From NCBI RefSeq assembly GCF_004771275.1, contig NZ_RQEV01000008.1:62001-126000 (forward strand): DNA of 64,000 bases, written 5' to 3'. Position numbers and translations under genes: made by a program. Shown piece by piece: positions 17,424-26,287 of this stretch (position 1 is the stretch's first letter; the number at the start of each line of letters is the position of its first letter). The DNA comes from Leptospira fluminis (lineage in GTDB: Bacteria > Spirochaetota > Leptospiria > Leptospirales > Leptospiraceae). The notes under the pieces were generated by a model. It was given only the letters and a program-made list of their open reading frames with translations. It was not told the DNA's origin and searched no databases.

Positions 17424-18618
17424 ACCGTTTCGAAATACGATCCGCATTTCTCTTTTTTCCCTCGTGGCGGCCGTCTGTCTCTTTTTGCCCGCATCCTCCT
17501 CCGCCAAAGACGCGGAAGAAGGTGCCAAGTTGGAATGGAGTTCCATCCCGGATGCAAACGGCTATTTGGTGGAAATCAAGGATACAAACGGGAGAATCAC
17601 GAGGCAAAAAACGAACGCGACTCAGATCTTCGTGGATCTAAAACCCGGAACCTATGAGCACAGGATCGGCGTCCTGAATCGATACGGTAGGGTTTCCATA
17701 TTTTCCACTTGGATCCCCTTCGAAGTCATCTTGTCCAGACCTCCCGTCCTGACTTCCTCCGCCCGGAACGCTTACTTGGCCAAGGATTTTCCCGAAGTAT
17801 TGGAGATCAAGGGTAGATATCTGAACGAAGCCACGAAAATCACTTTAAAAAATTCGAATGGAGAAGAACTTCCTATCAAGTCCGTGGAATTCAGGGAACC
17901 CGATTCCTTGATCGTTTCCTTGGACAAGAAAAAGATCCCGGAAGGAAGCGTTTCCCTAAGACTGGAAAATCCCAGAAACAAGGTGACGGAAACGGAAGCC
18001 TTCCTTGTGGTCGCGGAGACCCCGGAACGGTTGGCGGCACTGCAGAGGCAATACCTTCCCCAAGAACCTTCCTCCAAGGAACCTTTCCGTTTCGATTACG
18101 GCGCGCTTGCGCGATCCGCGGTTCTACCCGGATGGGGACAATTGTACCAGGGCAAATCCAAAGTTAGATCCTTTGCCTTTCCGATCCTTGTCGCTACCGC
18201 AGGTGCGTTCACGTATTTAAAAGGCCAGGAATATCTTCATGCGGTCAAAGATTATGACGCGGCCAGAAGAACGAATCTGATGTTAGGTTCCGCGATTACC
18301 CAGACAGGAAATATAGCGATCTACCCCTTGGCGGCGATCAATTATTTTCAGATTCCTTCCAAACTCGGCGTCGCCTCTTCCGCATACCACCAAGTCGAAA
18401 TTTCTATCGGAATTCTGGCCGTCCTGTATCTCGCGAATTTAGCGGACGCCGCTTTCTTTCCCGGCACAAGACAGGTTAAAATAGAAGGAACCGACAAGAC
18501 GGCCACCTGGTCTCCCCTGCTCAGAAATGAAAGGGATTCGAACGGCTTTACCTACGCCTCCACAAACCAACAATATTTACGGCAGCGGGTAGAAGTCGGG
18601 GTGCAATTCTCTTGGTAA
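17413..18618 (+). CDS. Exported protein with FN3-like module and DUF5683-like C-terminal region
   Basis: A 401-residue protein with a clear signal peptide (ISLFSLVAAVCLFLPASSSA). Residues about 35-105 (NGYLVEIKDTNGRI to LKPGTYEHRIGVLNRYG) look like one more copy of the repeat in the preceding protein. A second beta-rich Ig/IPT-like module (about 115-200: YLNEATKITLKNSNGEEL) follows. The C-terminal part has the DUF5683 hallmark ARSAVLPGWGQLYQGKSKVR and several hydrophobic segments, and ends with the aromatic VEVGVQFSW, a typical outer-membrane-type C-terminus. Start and stop overlaps place it in the cyclase/FecR operon. No biochemical role is known to me for the family. Confidence 0.75.
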   Translation: MSNKPFRNTIRISLFSLVAAVCLFLPASSSAKDAEEGAKLEWSSIPDANGYLVEIKDTNGRITRQKTNATQIFVDLKPGTYEHRIGVLNRYGRVSIFSTWIPFEVILSRPPVLTSSARNAYLAKDFPEVLEIKGRYLNEATKITLKNSNGEELPIKSVEFREPDSLIVSLDKKKIPEGSVSLRLENPRNKVTETEAFLVVAETPERLAALQRQYLPQEPSSKEPFRFDYGALARSAVLPGWGQLYQGKSKVRSFAFPILVATAGAFTYLKGQEYLHAVKDYDAARRTNLMLGSAITQTGNIAIYPLAAINYFQIPSKLGVASSAYHQVEISIGILAVLYLANLADAAFFPGTRQVKIEGTDKTATWSPLLRNERDSNGFTYASTNQQYLRQRVEVGVQFSW

Positions 18619-18724
18619 AAGGCTTCAGTCACACTTTCTCCGCCGTTTGAACGGTAGAACGACCTGCTTCAGCGGTATCGATACGACCGTAAAATCCGAA
18701 TCAAGTCCGGACCCGCTCTAAAAA

Positions 18725-20608
18725 TTAAGACTCCTTGGAAGCGAGGATTTCCCACTCCGCAACCTTCTCGAATAATTCCTCTTGGATCCGCTTCAGTCTC
18801 TCCGCGGAAAGTTTTGCCTCGTTTGGAGGAAGAAGAGTCTGAAGTCTTTCTACGATCTGCTTTTCCTCCGACTCCAATTCTGAAATATCTTTTTCCAGTT
18901 GTTCCAGTCTTCTTTTTTCCTGGTAGCCCAGCTTCTTTTTCGACGCGACTGTAGATTTGTCCGCCGAAGGAGGATCCGGTTCGGAAGAAAAATCCTGATC
19001 GCCCGGGTTCTTTTCCTTATAGGCCTTATATTCCAGATAATCGGAATAATTTCCCGGGAATCTTTCCACGTTCCCGTCCCCATTCATTATAAAAATGTAA
19101 TCTACTACCCGGTCCATAAAATAGCGGTCGTGGGAAACCGCCAACACTACTCCCGGAAAGTCCTGTAAAAAATCCTCGAGGACGGATAAAGTGGGGATAT
19201 CCAGATCGTTGGTAGGCTCGTCCAGCACGAGAAAATTGGGATTACGCATGAGCAGCATCACCAAAAACAATCTGCGCTTTTCCCCTCCGGAAAGCCTTTC
19301 GATCTTAGTGGATTGCAATTGAGGGGGAAAAAGGAATCTCTCCAAAAATTGGGAAGCCGACCAGAGGGAACCGTCCGCCATTCGAACCGTCGGTGCCACC
19401 TCCTCTTTCAGATAATCCAAGACCCTTTTTTCGGGCGGTAACCCGCGGTTCATCTGATCGAAATATCCGAACGTTGTGTTCACTCCGATGGACACGTCGC
19501 CCGAATCGGGCTTTTCTCTTCCCGTCACAAGATTCAAAAGAGTGGTCTTTCCCGCCCCGTTCGGTCCGACGACTCCGATCCTCTCTTTGCTTTTGAATAC
19601 GTAGGAAAATCCTCCGATAAGAGTAGAAGAGTAGGATTTTTTAATATTTTTAAGTTCTAATATTTTTCCTCCGAGCCTACGCCCGGAAACCGAAATATCC
19701 AGAACGATATCCTTTCCGGTTTTTTTCCTGTCCAGCACTTCCAAAACACGATCCGTTCTGGCCTTTTGCTTAGTCCCTCTCGCCTTTGGTTGCCTTTTCA
19801 GCCATTCCAATTCGTTCCGCAAAAAGGACTTGCGCTTCGTTTCCTCTTTTTCCTCCACCATCTGCATCTCCACCTTCTTTTCCAGGTAAAGATCGTAGTT
19901 TCCGGGAAAAACCCGAAAAACGGCCTTATCTATCTCCAAGATTCTACCGGCGACTTCCTCTAAAAAATAACGATCATGCGTTACGAGCAGGACAGCTTTA
20001 TCGGTTTCCTTCAAATAGTCCTGTAACCATAAGATCGCGTCTATGTCGAGGTGGTTCGTAGGTTCGTCCAAAACGAGCAGATTGGATTCTTCGGTCAAGG
20101 CTTGGACCAGCGCCACTTTTTTGATCATTCCTCCGGAAAGTTCTCCCATCTTTCTGGAAAAATCCGGAATATTCAATTCTCTTAATAGATTTTTCAGATC
20201 GGATTCCAAGCTCCAGGCCTGCATGCGGTCCATTTCGGCCATCGCGTTCTGGTATTCATTTTCCGCATCCGCTCCGCCCTTTTCCAATAAGGTGCAAGCG
20301 ACTTCGTATCTTTTGATCGTAGCGGTCAAGGGCCCGACTCCGGAAAGCACATGTTCCAAAATCGTATTTTCCGGTAAAAAATCCGGAAACTGAGGCAGGA
20401 AAGAAATCTTAAGACTTCGGTTTCGGATTACCTTTCCTTGGTCGGGCTCTTCGGAGCCCAAAAGGATGCGCAGCAAGGTGGACTTGCCCGAACCGTTGAT
20501 TCCGAGTAGGCCGGTTTTTTCCCGCTCGTCGACTCCGAAACTGACGTCCTGGAAGAGTTTTTTTTCCCCGATCGTTTTGGAGATTTTGTCTACAGAGATT
20601 AAATTCAC
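18725..20608 (-). CDS. uup: ABC-F family ATPase, Uup-like
   Basis: A 627-residue protein with two ABC ATPase cassettes and no membrane domain. The first has Walker A GINGSGKST, signature LSGGMIKKVAL and Walker B LLVLDEPTNHLD. The second has GPNGAGKTT, LSGGEKRRLFL and FLVLDEPTNDLD. A charged inter-domain linker (about 240-300) and a C-terminal Lys/Glu-rich coiled coil (YQEKRRLEQLEKDISELES) are the marks of Uup rather than EttA. ABC-F proteins act on ribosomes or in DNA-related processes; the substrate here cannot be told. The start appears to be the GTG at 20608, since the conserved VDKISKTIGEKKLF begins directly after it. It follows the kinase gene by 49 nt. Confidence 0.92.
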   Translation of the reverse strand: MNLISVDKISKTIGEKKLFQDVSFGVDEREKTGLLGINGSGKSTLLRILLGSEEPDQGKVIRNRSLKISFLPQFPDFLPENTILEHVLSGVGPLTATIKRYEVACTLLEKGGADAENEYQNAMAEMDRMQAWSLESDLKNLLRELNIPDFSRKMGELSGGMIKKVALVQALTEESNLLVLDEPTNHLDIDAILWLQDYLKETDKAVLLVTHDRYFLEEVAGRILEIDKAVFRVFPGNYDLYLEKKVEMQMVEEKEETKRKSFLRNELEWLKRQPKARGTKQKARTDRVLEVLDRKKTGKDIVLDISVSGRRLGGKILELKNIKKSYSSTLIGGFSYVFKSKERIGVVGPNGAGKTTLLNLVTGREKPDSGDVSIGVNTTFGYFDQMNRGLPPEKRVLDYLKEEVAPTVRMADGSLWSASQFLERFLFPPQLQSTKIERLSGGEKRRLFLVMLLMRNPNFLVLDEPTNDLDIPTLSVLEDFLQDFPGVVLAVSHDRYFMDRVVDYIFIMNGDGNVERFPGNYSDYLEYKAYKEKNPGDQDFSSEPDPPSADKSTVASKKKLGYQEKRRLEQLEKDISELESEEKQIVERLQTLLPPNEAKLSAERLKRIQEELFEKVAEWEILASKES

Positions 20609-20657
20609 TAGCTATACAGGCTTTTCTTTGCCGCGAGTCGGGCAACCTTTTTCCCTT

Positions 20658-22889
20658 TTAAGGAAGGCCTGAAAGCTGGATTCTATAATGCGCGCCGGAT
20701 TCGGAAGGGAGAAGTTCCCAATCGGCCTTTAATTTTCCCAAAAGCATTCCGACTAGTTGAAGACCTAGACTCTCGGATTTTCGTATATCGAAGCCCGGCG
20801 GCAATCCGATTCCGTCGTCGCTCATTTCCAAAATCAATCGTTCGTCCGCTCTAAAAATGGCGATCCTGATGTTTCCGATCCGATCCCCCGGAAATGCGTA
20901 TTTCAAGCTATTCGATACCAGTTCGTTTAATACTAAAGCCAAAGGAATCGCGTAATCCAAATTCAGTTTCAGTTCTTCGGACTCGACCAGATACTTAACT
21001 TTCCGATTGGCGCCGTACGATTGCACCAGAGCGATCAGCAGATTGTTTAGGTATTCTCTGAAGTCCGCGTCCGAAATGGATTCGTTCTGGTACAGCTCCT
21101 TGTGAATAAGGGCCATGGACCGGATCCGTCTTTCGCATTCCTGTATGACGGAAACCAATTTCGGATCGTCCATGAATTCCGCTTGAAGACTGAGCAGACT
21201 GGAAACCACCTGGAGATTGTTCTTCACCCGATGGTGTATCTCCTTCAGCATCATTTCCTTTTCGTTTAACGAAATTCTCAGCGTTTCTTCGTATTGGTAT
21301 CTTTCGGTTACATCGCGAATCACCTGGGTCGCACCTACCATATTGTGGCTAAAATCGCGAATGGAACTATAGTTGATTTCGAACACGAGATTTTCGTCGA
21401 TCAATCCGGAAACACGTCTCTCCACACGGAAAACTTCGCCTCTCAGCGCCCGGCTCCAGTTTTCCACGATAGTGTTTCTTTCTTTCGCATCCGTGATGAA
21501 TACGTCGGTGATATAATTTCCTTCCGTGACCCTCTTTCCGTAAAGCCTCCAGACCAAAAGCTCGAAAGAAGTGTTGCAAGCCATGATCCTCATGTCCATA
21601 TCCACCGCACAGATGGAATCGTTGACGCCCTGTAGAATCGCCTGAAGGCGATCGTTCGTGAGCATGATTTTTTTTCTGAGATCTGTCACTTCCTGCTGGG
21701 ACTTCTTTCTTTCCGAAATATCCCGGAATATCACCTGCATAAAATCGCTGTTTCTCTGCTGGAAAGCGATCCCGGTGACTTCCACATAGACTTCCGTTCC
21801 GTCTTTTCTTAGAAATTTTTCCTCTATGGGGGCCGCCTGGACCTTGGATTCCAGGGACTTACGAATCCTTTCCGCCACTAACGCTCTCGACTCCGGATGC
21901 ACAAAATCGGAAATCGGACGCCCTTCCACTTCCTGCGGAGACGCATACCCTAAGATCCTAAGTCCGGAATCGTTCAGATAGAGGAGTTTTCCGTTCGAAT
22001 GGAGTCCGATCCCGTCCGGACAAACTTCCACAAGTTTTCTGTATTTTTCCTCGCTCGCAAGTAAGGCCGTTTCCCACACGGTTCGGAGCGTTACGTCTTT
22101 CAAAAAAACGACCGCTTCTTTGATCGTACCTTCCCGCTTCAACGGAGCGAAAGAAACTTCCAGTTCCGAATTTTTATCCGTAGGAAAAAGGCGACTGAAA
22201 TGCCATTTCACCCGTTCTCCCGCAAACGCTTTTGCCAATTGCGCGGTAAATATTTCCTTATGTTCCGGAGAAATCAAAGCGGACAATTCGATTCCTTTGA
22301 AAAGCGAAATCCCGAACTGGTTTTTGACCTCCTGCCTTCCGGAGGAATTTACGTATTGGACGTTTCCCGAACGATTCAATTGGACGACCCATTCGTCCGT
22401 ACTATCCAAGAGAATTTGAATGTATTCCAGTTGATCTCGAAGAGCGATTTCGTTCTTTTTCCGGAGATGGATGTCCTGTATGGAACCATATATCCGGATC
22501 AACTCGGAATCGTCCGGATCCTTGTATATCTTTGTGACGTCCCGAATCCAGACGGTCTCGCCCGATTTGGTAATGACCCTGTATTCGGCCTGAAAAGGAA
22601 GCCCTCTTAAAGAGGCCTCTTTTTTCGTTTCCAGGATTTCCCGATCTTCGGGGGGGACGGTCGGCCAAGAAGCCCATTCGATTCCTTCCGAAGGTAGAGG
22701 CCCATCGAACTGAAAAAATTTCAGCAGGCTTTCGTTTGCCCATGTTAAGCGAAGTTCTTTTTTTTCGGATATGTCGAAACGGTATATCAGATCCTGTGCT
22801 ATTTCCGGAAGAACGGATTGCAATTCCGATTCGGAAGCGATCGCCTGATTTTTTTTGCGAGTCCAATTCCGAATCCAGGAAAACGCCAT
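20658..22889 (-). CDS. Multi-PAS sensor histidine kinase, HWE/HisKA_2 type
   Basis: A 743-residue cytosolic kinase with about four PAS domains (roughly 35-150, 155-275, 285-400 and 415-530; each ends in a motif such as IQDIHLRKKN, FRDISERKKS or IRDVTERYQY). The HisKA_2 phospho-acceptor segment is LKEIHHRVKNNLQVVSSLL near residue 545, and the ATP-binding part has LNELVSNSLKYAF and MSDDGIGLPPG. No receiver or membrane segment is present. The ATG at 22889 has AGGAGAG upstream, directly after a hairpin at 22901-22925. Its core resembles the REC-PAS kinase at 7681-9120, so the two may be paralogues. It may share a message with uup. Confidence 0.9.
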   Translation of the reverse strand: MAFSWIRNWTRKKNQAIASESELQSVLPEIAQDLIYRFDISEKKELRLTWANESLLKFFQFDGPLPSEGIEWASWPTVPPEDREILETKKEASLRGLPFQAEYRVITKSGETVWIRDVTKIYKDPDDSELIRIYGSIQDIHLRKKNEIALRDQLEYIQILLDSTDEWVVQLNRSGNVQYVNSSGRQEVKNQFGISLFKGIELSALISPEHKEIFTAQLAKAFAGERVKWHFSRLFPTDKNSELEVSFAPLKREGTIKEAVVFLKDVTLRTVWETALLASEEKYRKLVEVCPDGIGLHSNGKLLYLNDSGLRILGYASPQEVEGRPISDFVHPESRALVAERIRKSLESKVQAAPIEEKFLRKDGTEVYVEVTGIAFQQRNSDFMQVIFRDISERKKSQQEVTDLRKKIMLTNDRLQAILQGVNDSICAVDMDMRIMACNTSFELLVWRLYGKRVTEGNYITDVFITDAKERNTIVENWSRALRGEVFRVERRVSGLIDENLVFEINYSSIRDFSHNMVGATQVIRDVTERYQYEETLRISLNEKEMMLKEIHHRVKNNLQVVSSLLSLQAEFMDDPKLVSVIQECERRIRSMALIHKELYQNESISDADFREYLNNLLIALVQSYGANRKVKYLVESEELKLNLDYAIPLALVLNELVSNSLKYAFPGDRIGNIRIAIFRADERLILEMSDDGIGLPPGFDIRKSESLGLQLVGMLLGKLKADWELLPSESGAHYRIQLSGLP

Positions 22890-22900
22890 TCCACTCTCCT

Positions 22901-22925
22901 AAGGGAGACGGAGCGGTTCTCCCTT
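22901..22925 (-). promoter_or_regulatory. Hairpin just upstream of the kinase ribosome-binding site
   Basis: Perfect 8-bp arms (AAGGGAGA and TCTCCCTT) with a 9-nt loop end a few nt before the AGGAGAG Shine-Dalgarno of the 743-residue kinase. There is no T-run, so it is not a terminator. It may affect leader stability or ribosome access. The rest of the 22890-23095 gap is AT-rich and shows no gene. Confidence 0.35.
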
Positions 22926-23095
22926 ATTGACAATTACTGTAAATTCGACATTTTACTCGATTTATTTTTGCGAAAGAAACGTACTTCCCGCAAATTCCGG
23001 AAGGAATCTCAAATTAGGAAGCCGCCCGTAGACTGTGCGTACAGCGACCACCAAGACCGAGAAAATATGTTCTAATCCGAACGTAGGATCCGAAT

Positions 23096-24025
23096 TTAAG
23101 GAAAAGGCTTTTCGGAAAGAAATTTCCGGTAGATTTGCGAGACATCCTGCGGTTTTTCCAGCATGGGAGCATGCCCAACATCTTTTAGAATGACCTTTTT
23201 CGATCCCGGAATTCCTTTCTCTAAAACATCCGCACCGGAAACGTTCAGAACCCGATCCGTATCCCCCCAGAGAATCAAGGTCTTGGCCCGGATCTCCTTC
23301 ATATTCTCCTGTAAAGGAAATCCTTTTCGAATGTCGTTGAAGATCACCTTATTGAACGGAGCGTTTTGAATGGCTTTTTCCGCAAAATAACTTTTCATCG
23401 GGGAAGGAATCGGAGGAGGATTTACGAAAACGAACTTCATCAATTCTTCGAAATCCTTCTGGTCCGTTACGATCAGAGTGTTCTTTCCCTTTTCCATATT
23501 TCTAGAGAGTTCGCTCTTTACCGGACTATTGATCCCGCCGGGAGCGAATACTCCCAAGGACAATACTTTCTCCGGATGTTTAGCCGCGAAAACTCCGGCG
23601 ATACAGCCTCCCATGGAATTTCCTGCGATATGAAATTTCTCCCATCCGAGCCCTTGGGTAAACCGGTCCAACCGTTCCACCTGCTGTTCGATGGTATACC
23701 CTTCGTTCGGAAGCCTGAGATTTTCTCCGAAACCGGGAAGATCCACGGCGATCACTCTATAGTCTTTGGTGAGACCTGCGGAAAATCGAGTCCAGTTATC
23801 CTTGTCAGCGCCGAAGCCGTGTACGAGGAGAATCTTTTCCCCCTTTTCGTTTCCACCTTCCAAATACGTCCAGTCCCAAGGACTGACCTTCAGTTCTTTC
23901 CGTTCTAAGCCCGCCTTCCAGCGTTCGAAACCGAAGGCCAGACTTGCTACGGTGTTGGAACAGGAAACGAAAGTAAAAACGAGTATAGAAAGAAGGAGCG
24001 AGAAACGTACAGGCATCTTTTTCAT
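23096..24025 (-). CDS. Alpha/beta hydrolase, predicted lipoprotein
   Basis: A 309-residue hydrolase with an N-terminal export signal ending in VFTFVSCS; the Cys near residue 22 fits a relaxed spirochaetal lipobox, so it is probably lipid-anchored. The catalytic domain has LLVHGFGADKDNW (oxyanion hole), VIAVDLPGFGEN, nucleophile AGNSMGGCIAGV, Asp in LILWGDTDRVL and His in VGHAPMLEKP. It is closest in layout to monoacylglycerol-lipase/esterase-type proteins; the substrate is unknown. The gene follows the cNMP-binding gene by 15 nt in the same direction, so the two probably form an operon. Confidence 0.88.
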   Translation of the reverse strand: MKKMPVRFSLLLSILVFTFVSCSNTVASLAFGFERWKAGLERKELKVSPWDWTYLEGGNEKGEKILLVHGFGADKDNWTRFSAGLTKDYRVIAVDLPGFGENLRLPNEGYTIEQQVERLDRFTQGLGWEKFHIAGNSMGGCIAGVFAAKHPEKVLSLGVFAPGGINSPVKSELSRNMEKGKNTLIVTDQKDFEELMKFVFVNPPPIPSPMKSYFAEKAIQNAPFNKVIFNDIRKGFPLQENMKEIRAKTLILWGDTDRVLNVSGADVLEKGIPGSKKVILKDVGHAPMLEKPQDVSQIYRKFLSEKPFP

Positions 24026-24040
24026 TTGGAATCGTCCCGA

Positions 24041-24514
24041 TCAGGAATATCGTTTTTTCAATTCCCTCGCGTAAGCAAGGTCTTGGGTCAATAAGCGCAT
24101 TCTTTTAACCAGATACGTAGTGATACTTTTGTAGAATTTTAAAGCCAATTCCTTGTCTCCGTCCAAGGTCTTTTGCAAATGCTCGTAAGGAATTTCCAGC
24201 AGTTCGCAACGCTCCATGGCCTCCACCGTTCCGGCACGTTTCCCGTGGTCCAAAAACGGAAATTCTCCGAAATGGTCTCCGGTAGCGATCGTGGTCACGT
24301 TTACGTCGGTTCCTTTTTCGGTGGAAGTGATGATCCTCAGTGTGCCGTACATCACTACATAAAACGCTTTGGCTTCGTTTCCTTCCTGGTAAACGGATTC
24401 TCCCTGCTCTAAAATGGTGTATTTGGTCTTTTCCGCCAACTTGGAGAGGTCGTCCTTGGAAAAGCTCGAAAAGAGATAAATGCTTTGCAGGATTTCTTCG
24501 ATTGAATGTTGCAT
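24041..24514 (-). CDS. Stand-alone cyclic-nucleotide-binding domain protein
   Basis: A 157-residue protein made almost only of a Crp-type cNMP-binding beta-roll (about 10-125): FSSFSKDDLSKLAEK, YQEGNEAKAFYVVMYG, and the phosphate-binding-cassette region GDHFGEFPFLDHGKRAGTVEA, where GEFPFLDHGKRAGT replaces the canonical GE-ALL-xxPRxAT loop. The C-terminus (ITTYLVKRMRLLTQDLAYAREL) is a helix without a DNA-binding winged helix, so it is not a Crp-type repressor on its own. It could be a cAMP receiver for partner proteins; an adenylate cyclase is encoded 9 kb away. It heads a likely operon with the hydrolase lipoprotein. Confidence 0.85.
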   Translation of the reverse strand: MQHSIEEILQSIYLFSSFSKDDLSKLAEKTKYTILEQGESVYQEGNEAKAFYVVMYGTLRIITSTEKGTDVNVTTIATGDHFGEFPFLDHGKRAGTVEAMERCELLEIPYEHLQKTLDGDKELALKFYKSITTYLVKRMRLLTQDLAYARELKKRYS

Positions 24515-24738
24515 AGAATTTCCTTAAGAAAGACCGAGTCTAGTTTTCGGAAAAAAACCTTCAAGCCACTTTCCCCTTCGCCCGCAGAGCTCGGATTTCC
24601 GTTCGGAACGAGGAAGTTTTTTTTACGGGAAAATTTCTTGCCCGGACGTTTTCAGAAAAAGGACTTGCAGCCGACTGTAGGCGACGGGACTTTGCAAAAA
24701 AGCCCGCCTCTATAGCGGTTGCTACAGGATTTGAAAAT

Positions 24739-25974
24739 ATGGACTTCTCCTTCTTTAGCCAAAACAAAGAACTGATCGGTATCATTATGATGCCCTTTAC
24801 GTACGGATTCGTGGGCTGGTTCACGAACGTAGTCGCCCTGAAAATGACTTTTTATCCCTTGGAATTCGTCGGAATTCCCCCCTACCTGGGCTGGCAAGGA
24901 ATCGTCCCGAAAAAAGCGCAAAAACTCGCGCTGAAATCCGTGAACATCATGACGGAGAGACTGATTAAAGTGGAGGATTTCTTCTCCAAAGTCGATCCCG
25001 AACAATTGGAAAAAGAGTTCCAACCCGTGTTGGACGGGCTCGTTCCTTCCGCCACAAGAGAGATCATCCATCATATCAATCCGAGTCTTCGCAAACATTT
25101 GGAAAACGGACACGAATCCGAGATTGTGAACGCAGTTCAGGAAAAATGTGCTCATACCGTTCGGAATATCATGGTCCAAGTAAAAGAGAACGTATCCTCC
25201 GTCTTCAACTTCCGGTCCTTGGTTCTCCGAAAACTTACCGGTCCGAACGTTAAACGAATCGTGGATATTTTCGAAGAAGTGGGCTCGAAGGAATTTACGT
25301 TCATCGAAAGATGCGGCTGGTACTTGGGCGGAGCTTTGGGAATCCTGCAAGCGCTGCTTTGGGAAGTGCTTCCGATCTGGTGGACTTTACCGATCCAAGG
25401 AATTATCGTCGGATACGTCACGAATTGGGTGGCGCTTACCATGATCTTCCGTCCTCTCTACGAAAAGAAATTCGGCCCCATCAAATACAGAGGTCTTTTT
25501 TTGGCGAGACAAGAGGAGGTTTCCAAAAAGTATTCCAACGTTTTCGCGACACAGGTATTGACCGCCAGGAACGTCTTAGAGGAGATCCTGTACAAAAGAG
25601 CGGCGCGGACCCTCGTAGAAACCATCCAATCCGAGACCGAAACCGCGGCTCACAAAATGAATCTGAACGAAAACCTCGACGCGGAAAACGGGAAAGGCGA
25701 GGACTCGGATTTCGAAAACACCAAGAAAGAAGTGATACGCAACGTGAGCGAGACTTTGGCGAACAGTTCCACGAAACTGGAAAGCTATATGGGTCGAGCC
25801 ATGAGCATAGAAAACAATATGTTCAAACGCATGAAGGATCTACCTCCGGAGGAATTCGAACCCATCCTTCGCTCCGCGTTCCAGGAAGACGAATACGTGT
25901 TGATCCTGATCGGCTCCGTCTTAGGTGCGATCGTCGGTCTGTTCCAAGGCTTGTACATGCTTTTTGTGGCGTAA
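24739..25974 (+). CDS. DUF445 family membrane protein
   Basis: A 411-residue protein with hydrophobic segments at the N-terminus (IGIIMMPFTYGFVGWFTNVVAL), in the middle (GALGILQALLWEVLPIWW and IQGIIVGYVTNWVALTMI) and at the very end (LILIGSVLGAIVGLFQGLYML). GxVTNWxAxxMxFxP, seen twice here as GWFTNVVALKMTFYP and GYVTNWVALTMIFRP, is the DUF445 hallmark. A long helical region lies between. The family (YheB-like) is linked to envelope or spore structures in some bacteria but has no firm biochemical role. It is first of a three-gene run with a 100-aa protein (4-nt gap) and an alpha/beta hydrolase (6-nt gap). Confidence 0.85.
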   Translation: MDFSFFSQNKELIGIIMMPFTYGFVGWFTNVVALKMTFYPLEFVGIPPYLGWQGIVPKKAQKLALKSVNIMTERLIKVEDFFSKVDPEQLEKEFQPVLDGLVPSATREIIHHINPSLRKHLENGHESEIVNAVQEKCAHTVRNIMVQVKENVSSVFNFRSLVLRKLTGPNVKRIVDIFEEVGSKEFTFIERCGWYLGGALGILQALLWEVLPIWWTLPIQGIIVGYVTNWVALTMIFRPLYEKKFGPIKYRGLFLARQEEVSKKYSNVFATQVLTARNVLEEILYKRAARTLVETIQSETETAAHKMNLNENLDAENGKGEDSDFENTKKEVIRNVSETLANSSTKLESYMGRAMSIENNMFKRMKDLPPEEFEPILRSAFQEDEYVLILIGSVLGAIVGLFQGLYMLFVA

Positions 25975-25978
25975 ACCA

Positions 25979-26281
25979 ATGAAAGAAATCAGAGTCGCAG
26001 AGGAAGATCCGGAGACCTTCCTGAGAAAATTGAGAAAAGCGGTATCCGGGGGAGAACTCGGGACCCTGACGAGCTTCGATTTGAAAGGAGAGGATTTTTG
26101 CATCCGGTTTTCCGGACTGGGAGAATCCAGAATATGGTACAAATTGGAACGGCGCGAGGCCGGTTTTTCCGCCGTCAAAAGAAAGGAAAAGATCGCTTTA
26201 CTCCACCACCCCTTTCGTGGCGAGATGGAAAAGAATCTGGGAAACATACTCCGCCGTTTAGGAGCGGAACTCTCGGAATGA
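25979..26281 (+). CDS. Hypothetical protein, 100 aa
   Basis: Not recognised. A small soluble, charged alpha/beta protein starting MKEIRVAEEDPETFLRKL, with a beta hairpin-like centre (FDLKGEDFCIRFSGLG, IWYKLERREAGFSAV) and a helical C-terminus. It has no signal peptide. The ATG at 25979, 4 nt past the DUF445 stop, was preferred over an upstream start that would lie inside DUF445. The hydrolase gene begins 6 nt after its stop. The tight spacing and neighbour-like codon use support a real gene. Confidence 0.65.
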   Translation: MKEIRVAEEDPETFLRKLRKAVSGGELGTLTSFDLKGEDFCIRFSGLGESRIWYKLERREAGFSAVKRKEKIALLHHPFRGEMEKNLGNILRRLGAELSE

Positions 26282-26287
26282 AATCGA

